From Rhizobium sp. Root274 (lineage in GTDB: Bacteria; Pseudomonadota; Alphaproteobacteria; Rhizobiales; Rhizobiaceae), in assembly GCF_001429245.1 (NCBI RefSeq), contig NZ_LMJE01000009.1, positions 62,001 to 126,000 of the forward strand: a stretch of 64,000 nt of DNA. The letters are read 5' to 3'. The position numbers and the translations under genes are program-made. The notes under the pieces were generated by a model. The model saw only the letters and a list, made by a program, of their open reading frames with translations. It ran no database searches and was not told the origin of the DNA. Of the stretch, positions 27,919-39,492 are shown piece after piece (positions within the stretch are counted from its first letter, which is position 1; each line of letters starts with the position of its first letter).

Positions 27919-28953
27919 ATGGCTCAGCCAAGCGTAGCGCGTGAACCGTCCATGGAAGAGATCCTGGCATCCATCCGCCGGATCATCGAAAGCAATGACC
28001 CGGTCTCGGGCGAAACCTTCGCGAGCGATGCCGACGACGCCGAAGAGGCCGGGCGCGCGCCGCTGGTCCGCGAGACCGAGGTCGACTTCAGCTATGAAAG
28101 CGTGGACTTCACCCCCGCCAATGATCCGGGTCCAGCCACGCCCGCCGCTCCTTTGCAGCCGCGCGTTGAGAGCCAGCCGCAGCAACAGCCGCAGCCGGAA
28201 ATCACCCGTAGCGTCTCGCTTGCCGATCTTGCCGCTCGCGTCCGCTCGGCCTCCGAACGCACCGAACGGCCGGTGCAGCAGACGGTGTCCGTCTCTGCCC
28301 CTATGCCCAGCGCGCCTGCTGCTTCGACCACGAGCGCCTCATCGGAAGCTGCGCCGCGCGGTGACAGCCCGCTGATGACCGCCCGTCTGGCGGAACTGCG
28401 CGCCCCACAACTGCGCCCCTCGATTTCGATCGAAGTCCAACCGGCTCAGGCGACGGTCTCGCGTCCGGCGGCCGATGCACCGCAGGTAGCCCCTGCTGTT
28501 GCCGAAACCCGCCAGGTTGCACCGCCCGTGCCCGAGCAGGTCGCGATGCCGGCGGCGGTACAGGCACCCGCAATCGAGCCCGAGCGTCGAGACGGTCCGC
28601 AGGTTCGGATCGAGACCCGCACCGAGGAGCCGCGTGCGCCGTCCTTCGACGCCATCGCCATGCATCTGGCGGCCGATCGGGCTGCAGAACCGGCGACGGA
28701 AAATCAGGCGACGGCCTCCACCGGGACCGACCTGACGGCGCTGATTTCGGCCGCCACCGTCGAGCACGTCTCGCGGTCCTTCTCGGATCTCGCCGCTGCG
28801 ATCGACGGCCAGGAGCGCCGCTCGCTCGACGAGATGGCCGAGGAAATGCTGCGCCCGATGCTGAAGGACTGGCTGGACGATAACCTGCCGACGCTCGTCG
28901 AACGCCTCGTGCGCGAAGAGATCGAGCGCGTCGCCCGCGGCCCGCGACGCTGA
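27919..28953 (+). CDS. popZ: PopZ-like polar organising protein (DUF2497)
   Basis: 344 residues. The two conserved ends of PopZ are present: an N-terminal helix (PSMEEILASIRRIIES) and a C-terminal oligomerisation block (SFSDLAAAIDGQERRSLDEM, MLRPMLKDWLDDNLP, LVERLVREEIERVARG). The long middle (about residues 60-270) is Pro/Ala/Gln/Glu-rich and disordered. PopZ forms a polar matrix that anchors the chromosome origin and division regulators in alphaproteobacteria. Immediate upstream position to valS is the usual neighbourhood. It is longer than the Caulobacter protein because of the middle region. Confidence 0.87.
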   Translation: MAQPSVAREPSMEEILASIRRIIESNDPVSGETFASDADDAEEAGRAPLVRETEVDFSYESVDFTPANDPGPATPAAPLQPRVESQPQQQPQPEITRSVSLADLAARVRSASERTERPVQQTVSVSAPMPSAPAASTTSASSEAAPRGDSPLMTARLAELRAPQLRPSISIEVQPAQATVSRPAADAPQVAPAVAETRQVAPPVPEQVAMPAAVQAPAIEPERRDGPQVRIETRTEEPRAPSFDAIAMHLAADRAAEPATENQATASTGTDLTALISAATVEHVSRSFSDLAAAIDGQERRSLDEMAEEMLRPMLKDWLDDNLPTLVERLVREEIERVARGPRR

Positions 28954-28976
28954 TCAACGTATCCTCAGGGATCATG

Positions 28977-29003
28977 GGCCGCTCGCAAGAGCGGCCTTTT
29001 TTA
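28977..29003 (+). terminator. Intrinsic terminator of popZ
   Basis: GGCCGCTC-GCAA-GAGCGGCC hairpin followed by TTTTTTATT, between popZ and valS. Confidence 0.85.
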
Positions 29004-29067
29004 TTGACTTGGTTTTGTCAGTCCTATTTACCAAGCCACATCCAGAACTCGAAAATCCGGTCGGAAA

Positions 29068-31998
<2,931 letters not shown>

Positions 31999-32027
31999 GC
32001 TTCAGTCTCACGGGAATGATATTCCAA

Positions 32028-32059
32028 GGGTCGGGCAGCAACGCCCGACCCTCCTTTTT
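32028..32059 (+). terminator. Intrinsic terminator of valS
   Basis: GGGTCGGGC and GCCCGACCC form a perfect 9-base stem around AGCAAC, followed by TCCTTTTT. Confidence 0.85.
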
Positions 32060-32060
32060 G

Positions 32061-32368
32061 GGGAGGCTGCGGCCGGCAGCGGGAAGGCGCCAGGCGGATA
32101 TCGATTCCGGACGATAAGTAGATACAGATGCTAGCTTTTTTACAGAAACAGTGCCGTCACGCTGCCATCAAGCGTTTCTCAGACGAAGCCTGCCGATGTG
32201 GCGGCTCCGCAACAGGGCGGGTCGCGGATGGAAGATAATTCCGTTCCTGACTAAAACTTAGCCAAGCTGAGCAAAAATCATCCACAGCTGCGGCATTTTG
32301 ACGTGCTCGTCAAAAATATTACGTAAAAATTTCGGCATCGGAAGCCGTGTGTGACATTCGTCACCCGA
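32061..32368. other. Noncoding stretch between valS terminator and the porin promoter
   Basis: About 300 bases without a convincing gene. The last 100 bases are AT-richer (CTAGCTTTTTTACAG, AAAAATATTACGTAAAAATT) than the flanking genes, consistent with a promoter region. No tRNA, known small RNA or terminator hairpin was recognised. Confidence 0.5.
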
Positions 32369-32396
32369 TTGTCATTCGGGCTGACATGTCTACTAT
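32352..32396 (+). promoter_or_regulatory. Promoter of the FadL-like porin with overlapping palindromes
   Basis: A sigma70-like promoter is visible: TTGTCA (32369-32374), 16 bases, TACTAT (32391-32396), about 36 bases before the start codon. Three dyads overlap it: TGAC-ATTC-GTCA (32352-32363), TGTCA-N7-TGACA (32370-32386) and GACATGTC (32383-32390). Repressor control is an inference. Confidence 0.5.
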
Positions 32397-32431
32397 GGCA
32401 AATCACAGTTTTGCCTGAATTGGGGAGAGAC

Positions 32432-33595
32432 ATGGCGAACAACCTAAAAAAGACAACCGCCCTCGGACTGATCGCTGCTTGTGCCTTTGTGGGAGGAGCG
32501 CATGCAGGTGGCTTTTCGCGCGGGGAAGCGGATACGGACATCCTTTATGAGGATGGCGAAGTGGCTGCCCGTGGCGGCTACACTTTCGTTATGCCGCAGC
32601 GCGGATATGAGACGATCAGTGGCGCCTCGACCGATGATGCGGATTTCACTCAGAACTATAGCGTTCCCAGTTTCGCCGCCAAGTTCCGCGCCTCGGACAA
32701 TTTTTCTTGCGCTCTGACCTACACGCAGCCGTTCGGTGCGAAGTCGGAATACGGTGCTGATGCGCAGCTTGCAGATATTCTAGCCGACATTGCCGCGGCC
32801 AGAACGACAAACGCCGTAGAATCTTCGAAGTTTACGACTGACGAATTCGGTGGGACCTGCGCGGTGAATTTCGATGCGGGTCCGGGCGACGTGTACATTC
32901 TTGGTGGTGTGTTCACCCAGAGCTTTGATTACACAGAAACCAAGACGCTGGGCACCCTGCACCTCGAAGACGACAGTGCCATGGGTTACCGTCTCGGCGC
33001 AGCTTACGAGATCAAGGAATATGCTCTCCGTGCAGAGCTGATGTATCGGTCGCAGATCGACCATGACGCCTCTGGTGAATTTACATCTGCGGTCGCGATT
33101 GGCCCGTTCCCCGTTGGAACAGAGTTCGCGTCTGTTGGTAGCGGCTCTCTGCCTCAGTCTCTTGAGCTCAGCCTCCAGAGCGGTATCGCTCCGGGTTGGC
33201 TCGCCTTCGGTTCCGTCAAATGGACTGATTGGAGTGTCTTGCAGACCCTGAACTATACCATCGACGTCCTTGGTGACTCGGAGAAGAACTTCTTCTGGCG
33301 TGATGGCTGGACGATCATGGGCGGCATTGGTCACACCTTTACGGACACAGTATCTGGCGCTGTTACAGTGACCTGGGACCGCGGCGTCGGCACTGGTGCC
33401 GACATCATGACTGATACTTGGACGATTGGCGCCGGTACACAGATCAAGGCCGGCCCCGGCGTGGTCCGTCTCGGTGCCGCAGCTATCTACCTGACCGAGG
33501 GTGAGCAGTCGACGTCCGATGGCGCCGACTTCAATGCCACCGTTGGCGGCGATTGGGCCTATGCCGTCAGCGCCTCCTACAAGATCTCCTTCTGA
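32432..33595 (+). CDS. FadL/OmpP1-type outer-membrane porin
   Basis: 387 residues. A signal peptide (MANNLKKTTALGLIAACAFVGGAHA/GG) is followed by alternating amphipathic strands of a beta-barrel ending in YAVSASYKISF, with the C-terminal phenylalanine typical of outer-membrane proteins. The N-terminal GGFSRGEADTDILYEDG and the layout match the alphaproteobacterial OmpP1/FadL family, which takes up hydrophobic compounds such as long-chain fatty acids. GGGGAGAGAC precedes the ATG. It appears less GC-rich than neighbouring genes by eye. Substrate unknown. Confidence 0.82.
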   Translation: MANNLKKTTALGLIAACAFVGGAHAGGFSRGEADTDILYEDGEVAARGGYTFVMPQRGYETISGASTDDADFTQNYSVPSFAAKFRASDNFSCALTYTQPFGAKSEYGADAQLADILADIAAARTTNAVESSKFTTDEFGGTCAVNFDAGPGDVYILGGVFTQSFDYTETKTLGTLHLEDDSAMGYRLGAAYEIKEYALRAELMYRSQIDHDASGEFTSAVAIGPFPVGTEFASVGSGSLPQSLELSLQSGIAPGWLAFGSVKWTDWSVLQTLNYTIDVLGDSEKNFFWRDGWTIMGGIGHTFTDTVSGAVTVTWDRGVGTGADIMTDTWTIGAGTQIKAGPGVVRLGAAAIYLTEGEQSTSDGADFNATVGGDWAYAVSASYKISF

Positions 33596-33619
33596 TCTTC
33601 GATCGCCACAAGTCTGATG

Positions 33620-33650
33620 GAAGCCCGGTTTTTCCGGGCTTCTTTCGTTT
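33620..33650 (+). terminator. Intrinsic terminator of the porin gene
   Basis: GAAGCCCGG-TTTTT-CCGGGCTTC hairpin followed by TTTCGTTT. Confidence 0.85.
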
Positions 33651-34121
33651 AACTGCCCCATGCCGTGTTTCAGCTTTCCGGAATGTGATGATTCTGCAAC
33701 AGAGACTCTATCCTTGAAGGGTAGGCTTGGTTGCGCCCAATTTGTCCACTTCCCGCCACAAACGGAGAGCACCTCTCGTCTACAGAGATGGCGGGGCGCT
33801 GTTTCAGGCGGGTGACCTTCGGGTAGTGTGCGAGTTGAGAATGAGCCTCAGGGGCGAAAATAGGGTTCGAATACAAATGGTTTCGGTCGCTTTCGGGGAG
33901 CGGTCGGTGGTTCTGGAAGACGAGCGGACGCGGAAAATATTGAGCGTCCCAGTCTTGCCGGAAATCGGTTCTACTCTCTCTGGCATGCAAAACGGAAAGC
34001 AACGACGGCGCTTTGGTCGCCGGGGTGATGGGCACGGTCATGAACCGTCCGTTCACGGATTGAATGTTATCTTCACATCGGACGCATTTGGTCTGGCCAT
34101 GGCGGCGGGGCGGGTGCTCTG
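33651..34121. other. 471 bases upstream of exoR without a supported gene
   Basis: AT-richer than the surroundings. Two long overlapping frames exist, one per strand (33727-34122 plus, 33670-34056 minus), but neither has a good ribosome site, a recognisable domain or protein-like composition. The plus frame starts with TTG and its stop (TGA 34120-34122) overlaps the possible exoR ATG at 34122. Probably a long regulatory leader or gene remnant. Confidence 0.4.
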
Positions 34122-34949
34122 ATGTCAGTCATGTCTTGGAAGAACGACGCACCCATGCGCATCAGGGACTGGAAGTCTTCGGCTCTACTTCTGACAGCAA
34201 CCGCGATGTTGCTGTCGTTTAGCCCTTCCGCGCGTGCCTTCGATATCAATGCCGGCGTCAGCAAGGAATCTGGCCCCTTCGATCTCTTCAAGTTCGGCTT
34301 CAACGCCTACAAGAAGGGCCAGAAGCAGGAGGCTGTGGAAGCCTATCGCTATGCGGCGGAAAAGGGCCATACTGGCTCGCGCTGGGCACTGGCCAACATG
34401 TATGCCGCCGGTGACGGCGTCGTCGAGAACGACTTCGAAGCCTTCAAGATCTATGCCGAGATCGCCAACCAGGGCATCGAACCGGGATCGGAAGACACCG
34501 GCTTTTTCGTCAACGCGCTACTGTCGCTTGCCCGCTATTATCGCCAGGGCATTCCGGAAACGCCGGTGAAGGCCGATCTCGCTCAGGCGCGCCAGATCTA
34601 CTTCCAGGTCGCCTCCACCTTCGGCGTGCCGGAGGCGCAGTTCCAGCTGGCCCGCATGATCCTGGCGGGCGAGGGCGGAAGCGTCAACGTCCAGCAGGCC
34701 AAGAAGTGGCTGAACCTGGCCCGCAAGAGCGGCCATGCCGGTGCCATGTCGGTCTTCGGCAACGTGCTTTTCGAAGAAGGTCAGACCGTGCGCGGTCTCG
34801 CATTCCTAACCGCGGCGCTGGAGCGGTGCAGCCCCAAGGACTGTCCCTGGATGCAGGACCTGCAGGAACGGGCCTTCTCCCTTGCTTCCGAAGAAGACCG
34901 CCGCGTCGCCGTGGTACTGGCGCCGAAGGTTTACGAACAGGGTGATTGA
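34122..34949 (+). CDS. exoR: Exopolysaccharide negative regulator ExoR
   Basis: 275 residues. A signal peptide ends at SPSARA/FD. The mature protein begins FDINAGVSKESGPFDLFKFG and carries Sel1-like repeats (EAVEAYRYAAEKGHTGSRWALANMY, PEAQFQLARMILAGEGG, AKKWLNLARKSGHAGAM). This matches ExoR of rhizobia closely from memory. There it is a periplasmic inhibitor of the sensor kinase ExoS, acting through ChvI on succinoglycan, flagella and symbiosis or virulence. Start uncertain: ATG 34122, 34131 or 34155. exoS and chvI are not in this window. Confidence 0.93.
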   Translation: MSVMSWKNDAPMRIRDWKSSALLLTATAMLLSFSPSARAFDINAGVSKESGPFDLFKFGFNAYKKGQKQEAVEAYRYAAEKGHTGSRWALANMYAAGDGVVENDFEAFKIYAEIANQGIEPGSEDTGFFVNALLSLARYYRQGIPETPVKADLAQARQIYFQVASTFGVPEAQFQLARMILAGEGGSVNVQQAKKWLNLARKSGHAGAMSVFGNVLFEEGQTVRGLAFLTAALERCSPKDCPWMQDLQERAFSLASEEDRRVAVVLAPKVYEQGD

Positions 34950-35004
34950 GTGCGGCAGCCGGGCAGAAACCGGCTCATGGACTGTTCCAATCAGAACCTA
35001 ACAA

Positions 35005-35034
35005 GAAAAAGGACGCCATCGCGGCGTCCTTTTG
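35005..35034. terminator. Bidirectional terminator between exoR and xth
   Basis: GGACGCC-ATCGC-GGCGTCC stem with AAAAA before and TTTTGC after, so it can end transcripts from both convergent genes. Confidence 0.8.
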
Positions 35035-35066
35035 CATTTCCAGGTCAGCCCTGGCCGGCCGAGACG

Positions 35067-35855
35067 TCAGAAGTTGAAATAGCCGACCACGGGCACATGG
35101 TCCGACGGCTTCTCCCAGGCCCGGACCTGCTTCTCGATATCTGTCGAGCGCAGCCGGTCGGAGGCTTCCGGCGACAACATCAGGTGATCGATGCGGATGC
35201 CATTGTTCTTCTGCCAGGCGCCGGCCTGATAGTCCCAGAAGGAAAAGAGCGGCGTTTCGTCGGTGGTGGCGCGCACCGCGTCGATGAAACCGAGATTTTC
35301 CAGCCGGCGGAAGGCAGATCGCGTCTGCGGCAGGAACAGCGCGTCGGTCACCCACTGGCTTGCATCCTTCGCATCATGCGGTTCGGGGATGACGTTGTAG
35401 TCGCCGGCAAGGATCAGCGGTTCTTCAAGCGCCATGCGCTCGCGCGCAAAGGCTTCGAGGCGTGCCATCCAGGCGAGCTTGTAAGGATATTTGACCGGAT
35501 CGGCAGACGGATTGCCGTTGGGCAGATAGAGCGAGCAGACGCGTAGGACACCGCCTTCGACGCTGAACACACCCTCGATGAAGCGGGCCTGTTCGTCCGT
35601 GTCGTCGCCGGGAAGGCCGCGGTTGACTTCGTCCGGCTTGATCTTGGAGAGCAGGGCAACCCCGTTGAAGCCTTTCTGGCCATGCGTCTCAATGTGATAG
35701 CCGAGCGCTTCGATCTCGAGGCGCGGGAACCCCTCGTCGACCGACTTGATTTCCTGCAGGCAGACGATGTCGGGCCCACTGTCCTTCAGCCACTGGCACA
35801 GGTTCTCGATGCGCGCCTTGACGCCGTTGATGTTCCAGGTGGCTATTTTCATCAT
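35067..35855 (-). CDS. xth: Exodeoxyribonuclease III (AP endonuclease)
   Basis: 262 residues, XthA family. Catalytic motifs: WNINGVKAR, CLQEIKS (metal glutamate), AGDYNVIPEPHD (Asp and Asn) and SDHVPVVGYF (histidine). Acts in base-excision repair by cutting at abasic sites and removing 3' blocks. The start is one of two consecutive ATGs (35855 or 35852), or the GTG at 35858, directly after the erpA stop (TGA-GTG-ATG-ATG), so translation is coupled to erpA. The exoR-xth neighbourhood is typical of rhizobia. Confidence 0.93.
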   Translation of the reverse strand: MMKIATWNINGVKARIENLCQWLKDSGPDIVCLQEIKSVDEGFPRLEIEALGYHIETHGQKGFNGVALLSKIKPDEVNRGLPGDDTDEQARFIEGVFSVEGGVLRVCSLYLPNGNPSADPVKYPYKLAWMARLEAFARERMALEEPLILAGDYNVIPEPHDAKDASQWVTDALFLPQTRSAFRRLENLGFIDAVRATTDETPLFSFWDYQAGAWQKNNGIRIDHLMLSPEASDRLRSTDIEKQVRAWEKPSDHVPVVGYFNF

Positions 35856-35858
35856 CAC

Positions 35859-36191
35859 TCACACGGAGAAGCTAGTGCCGCAGCCGCAGCTCGCCACCGC
35901 ATTGGGGTTTTTGATCTGGAAGGACTGGCCGAGCAGGTTGTCGACGAAATCGATTTCGGAGCCGGCCATGTAGATGAGCGACATCGGGTCGATGAGGACA
36001 GTCGCGCCATCGCGGGTGATGACGATGTCGTCGCTCGCCGGCTGCTTGTCGAGGTCGAACTTGTAGGAAAAGCCGGAACAGCCGCCGCCTTCGACGGAGA
36101 CGCGCAGCGCCTGCTTGTCGGTATCGGCGGCGACGATGGCTGCGATTCGCTTCGCAGCCGCTTCGGAAAGGGTGACGGTTTCGGTGCTCAT
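35859..36191 (-). CDS. erpA: Iron-sulfur cluster insertion protein (ErpA/HesB family)
   Basis: 110 residues, A-type carrier for Fe-S cluster delivery. The three cluster cysteines are visible in GGGCSGFSYKF and SCGCGTSF. The order LSEAAAKRIAAIV then NPNAVASCGCG is family-typical. ErpA versus IscA cannot be separated by eye; ErpA is the usual call for this neighbourhood. The gene overlaps the start region of xth. Confidence 0.88.
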   Translation of the reverse strand: MSTETVTLSEAAAKRIAAIVAADTDKQALRVSVEGGGCSGFSYKFDLDKQPASDDIVITRDGATVLIDPMSLIYMAGSEIDFVDNLLGQSFQIKNPNAVASCGCGTSFSV

Positions 36192-36387
36192 TCGGCCTCC
36201 TGCCGGGTTCAAGGCCCGGTGAAAACGGGAAAGTTCGGCGCAAATCACCGCAGTGTCGCGCAAATGCGCGATTTTTACTGAGACGGGCGGGTCGAAAGGC
36301 GTTCGCGACCCGCATCGCCTTGCGGCTTTGTCCGCTATAGGTATGAAGGCACAAGAGTTGCGTCAATGGGGAGCAAGCGGCACGCGC

Positions 36388-37605
36388 ATGACGATCGATC
36401 AAGCAGCACTGGGTTTTGGCACCGGCGAGAGGGCGATCTACGCGACCAGCCCGTGGAAGAGCCGCGGCCGCCTCTTTGCCGAAGGCGCAAGCCTGACCCG
36501 GTCCGATTTCCAGCGCGACCGTGACCGCATCGTTCATACGACCGCCTTTCGGCGGCTCAAGCACAAGACCCAGGTCTTCATCGGGCCGGATGGCGATCAC
36601 TATCGTACCCGTCTCACCCACACGATCGAAGTCGCACAGATCGGCCGCGCGCTTGCTCGTGCGCTGAAGCTCGACGAGGATCTGGCGGAAGGCGTGGCAC
36701 TCGTCCACGACTTCGGCCACACGCCTTTCGGTCATACCGGCGAAGATGCGCTGCAGGAGGTGCTCGCCCCCTTCGGTGGGTTCGACCACAATGCCCAGTC
36801 GCTGCGCATCGTCACCAAGCTGGAACGGCGTTACGCGGATTTCGACGGCCTGAACCTGACATGGGAGGCGCTCGAAGGTCTGGTCAAGCACAATGGTCCG
36901 CTGTTGACCAAGGACGGGCAGGGGACGCGCGGGCCGGTCCCGCAGCCCATCCTCGATTATTGCGAAATTCACGACCTGGAACTCGCAAGCTTTGCCGGAC
37001 TGGAGGCCCAGGTCGCGGCCATTGCCGATGATATCGCCTATAACACGCACGACATCGATGACGGGCTGCGATCCGGCTATCTCGATTTTGACATGCTGGA
37101 AGACGTGCCGTTCCTCGCCGGCCTGATGAAGGAGGTGCGTGATCGGTATCCGCATCTCGATGCGGATCGCTTCACCCACGAGATTATGCGCCGGCAGATC
37201 ACCCGCATGGTTGAAGATGTGATTGGCGTGGCACAGGATCGGCTGAAGATCGTCGAGCCGCAGAGCGTGGAAGATGTCCGGGCTGCATCGATGACGATTG
37301 CCACCTTTTCCGACGAGATGGCGCAGACGGACAAGGCGATCAAGAAGCTGCTGTTCAGCCGCATCTATCGCCACCCTGATATCATGCGCATCCGGGCTGC
37401 CGCCGCCGAGATCCTGACCGATCTGTTCAAGGCCTATATGAACGACCCGACGCTGATGAAGAGCCACTTCTGGGTCAACCATATCTCCGGCCTGAATGAC
37501 GGCCAAAAGGCTCGCCATGTTGCCGACTATCTGGCCGGCATGACCGACACCTATGCGGTGCGCACCCACCGGGAGCTGTTTGACCGGACTCCCGAATTGC
37601 GCTAG
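36388..37605 (+). CDS. dgt: dGTPase-like deoxynucleotide triphosphohydrolase
   Basis: 405 residues, HD-domain hydrolase. HD-superfamily metal residues: [31 protein letters not shown] and [18 protein letters not shown]. The segment [11 protein letters not shown] is standard for the Dgt family. The ATG at 36388 gives the usual start ([16 protein letters not shown]); upstream in-frame starts add atypical sequence. Role: dNTP pool control. It reads towards argS, about 60 bases away; divergent from erpA. Confidence 0.92.
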   Translation: MTIDQAALGFGTGERAIYATSPWKSRGRLFAEGASLTRSDFQRDRDRIVHTTAFRRLKHKTQVFIGPDGDHYRTRLTHTIEVAQIGRALARALKLDEDLAEGVALVHDFGHTPFGHTGEDALQEVLAPFGGFDHNAQSLRIVTKLERRYADFDGLNLTWEALEGLVKHNGPLLTKDGQGTRGPVPQPILDYCEIHDLELASFAGLEAQVAAIADDIAYNTHDIDDGLRSGYLDFDMLEDVPFLAGLMKEVRDRYPHLDADRFTHEIMRRQITRMVEDVIGVAQDRLKIVEPQSVEDVRAASMTIATFSDEMAQTDKAIKKLLFSRIYRHPDIMRIRAAAAEILTDLFKAYMNDPTLMKSHFWVNHISGLNDGQKARHVADYLAGMTDTYAVRTHRELFDRTPELR

Positions 37606-37664
37606 TCAGCCGACAAATTCTGAACGAGCGCAGGCTGAAACACGCCCGTGTGCAGGGATATGCC

Positions 37665-39425
37665 ATGAACCTCTTCGCCGATTTCGAAACCCGGATCAAA
37701 GCCGCTCTGGAAGAGATCGAGGCCGTGCGCGAAAAGCGCGACAGCCTCGATTTCAGCCGCATCGTGGTCGAACCGCCGCGCGATCCGAGCCATGGCGATG
37801 CCGCGACAAATGCCGCCATGGTGCTGGCCAAGGGCATGGGCATGAACCCGCGCGCGCTTGCCGAAATCATCGGCGAGAAGCTGAAGCAGGACAAGGACGT
37901 GGCCGAAGTCGGCGTCGCCGGTCCTGGCTTCATCAACATCCGCCTCTCGGTTGCCTATTGGCAGCAGCTGCTCGCCACCATGATCAGGCAGGGGACCGAT
38001 TTCGGTCGCTCGTCTGTTGGTGCCGGCCACAAGGTCAATGTCGAATACGTCTCGGCCAATCCGACCGGCCCGATGCATGTCGGCCATTGCCGCGGCGCCG
38101 TGGTCGGTGATGCACTGGCGAACCTTCTAGGTTTTGCCGGATACGAAGTGAGCAAGGAATATTACATCAACGACGCCGGCGCCCAGATCGACGTGCTCGC
38201 CCGCTCTGCCTTCCTGCGCTACCGGGAAGCGCTGGGCGAGGATATCGGCGAGATTCCCGCCGGGCTCTATCCCGGAGATTATCTGGTGCCTGTTGGGAAG
38301 GACCTCGCGGCCGACTACGGCACGAAGCTTCTGACCATGCCCGAAGACGAGATGCTGGCCACCGTCAAGGAAAAGGCAATCGCCGCAATGATGGCGATGA
38401 TCCGCGACGATCTGGCGACCCTTGGCGTCCATCACGACATCTTCTTCTCCGAGCGCACGCTGCATGCGAACAATGCCGCGAAGATCCGCACGGCGATCAA
38501 CGACCTGACCTTCAAGGGCCACGTTTATCGCGGTACGCTACCGCCGCCAAAGGGGCAGTTGCCGGAAGACTGGGAGGATCGCGAGCAGACGCTGTTCCGC
38601 TCCACTGAGGTCGGTGACGATATCGACCGGCCGCTGATGAAGTCGGACGGCTCCTATACCTATTTCGCCGCCGACGTCGCCTATTTTAAGGACAAGTTCG
38701 ATCGCGGCTATACCGAGATGATCTATGTGCTCGGCGCCGACCATGGTGGCTATGTGAAGCGCCTCGAAGCGGTTAACCGCGCCGTGTCGGAAGGCAAGTC
38801 GAAACTGACCGTGCTGCTCTGCCAGCTTGTCAAGCTCTACCGCGACGGCGAGCCTGTGAAGATGTCGAAGCGTTCGGGCGATTTCGTCACGCTGCGCGAA
38901 GTGGTGGAAGAAGTGGGTCGTGATTCGGTCCGCTTCATGATGCTCTATCGCAAGAGCTCAGAGCCGCTTGACTTCGATTTCGCCAAGGTAACGGAGCAGT
39001 CCAAGGACAATCCGGTCTTCTACGTGCAGTATGCCCATGCGCGCTGCATGTCGATCCTGCGTCAGGCGCATGAAGTATATCCGGATCTCGATCTAACCAA
39101 TATCGATCTCGCCAGTGCCGTTATGGGTCATATTCAGGACCCGACGGAGCTGCAGCTGGTGGCAAAGCTCGCCGAATATCCCAGAATGATCGAAGCGTCT
39201 GCCCAGTCGCAGGAGCCGCATCGACTTGCATTTTACCTGCATGATCTGGCAAGCTCGCTGCATGCGCACTGGAACAAGGGCAAGGATTCGCCCGAATTAC
39301 GCTTTGTTAACGATAAACATAGAGAATTAACCATCGCCAGGCTTGGGCTGGTGCATGCTGTCGCCTCCGTGTTGAAGTCGGGACTGGCCATTACTGGCAC
39401 CGAAGCACCGGATGAAATGCGATAG
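37665..39425 (+). CDS. argS: Arginine-tRNA ligase
   Basis: 586 residues, class I synthetase. HIGH appears as HVGH (138-141) in [21 protein letters not shown] is at 399-403 in [10 protein letters not shown]. The C-terminal DALR anticodon-binding domain is present ([20 protein letters not shown]). ATG 37665 has AGGGA seven bases upstream; a GTG five codons earlier lacks support. Follows dgt by 59 bases and precedes the SPOR gene by 67, all on the plus strand. Confidence 0.97.
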   Translation: MNLFADFETRIKAALEEIEAVREKRDSLDFSRIVVEPPRDPSHGDAATNAAMVLAKGMGMNPRALAEIIGEKLKQDKDVAEVGVAGPGFINIRLSVAYWQQLLATMIRQGTDFGRSSVGAGHKVNVEYVSANPTGPMHVGHCRGAVVGDALANLLGFAGYEVSKEYYINDAGAQIDVLARSAFLRYREALGEDIGEIPAGLYPGDYLVPVGKDLAADYGTKLLTMPEDEMLATVKEKAIAAMMAMIRDDLATLGVHHDIFFSERTLHANNAAKIRTAINDLTFKGHVYRGTLPPPKGQLPEDWEDREQTLFRSTEVGDDIDRPLMKSDGSYTYFAADVAYFKDKFDRGYTEMIYVLGADHGGYVKRLEAVNRAVSEGKSKLTVLLCQLVKLYRDGEPVKMSKRSGDFVTLREVVEEVGRDSVRFMMLYRKSSEPLDFDFAKVTEQSKDNPVFYVQYAHARCMSILRQAHEVYPDLDLTNIDLASAVMGHIQDPTELQLVAKLAEYPRMIEASAQSQEPHRLAFYLHDLASSLHAHWNKGKDSPELRFVNDKHRELTIARLGLVHAVASVLKSGLAITGTEAPDEMR

Positions 39426-39492
39426 GCGTGTCACCGTTTCCCCACATTGCGCTGGCAGGCGTATGGTCGCGTAAGTGAGTGGAAAACAGGGT

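Noticed and set aside
33670..34056. 129-codon minus-strand frame in the exoR upstream gap
   Set aside because: No ribosome site or known domain, and it overlaps an equally long plus-strand frame. Kept only as part of the noncoding-gap note.
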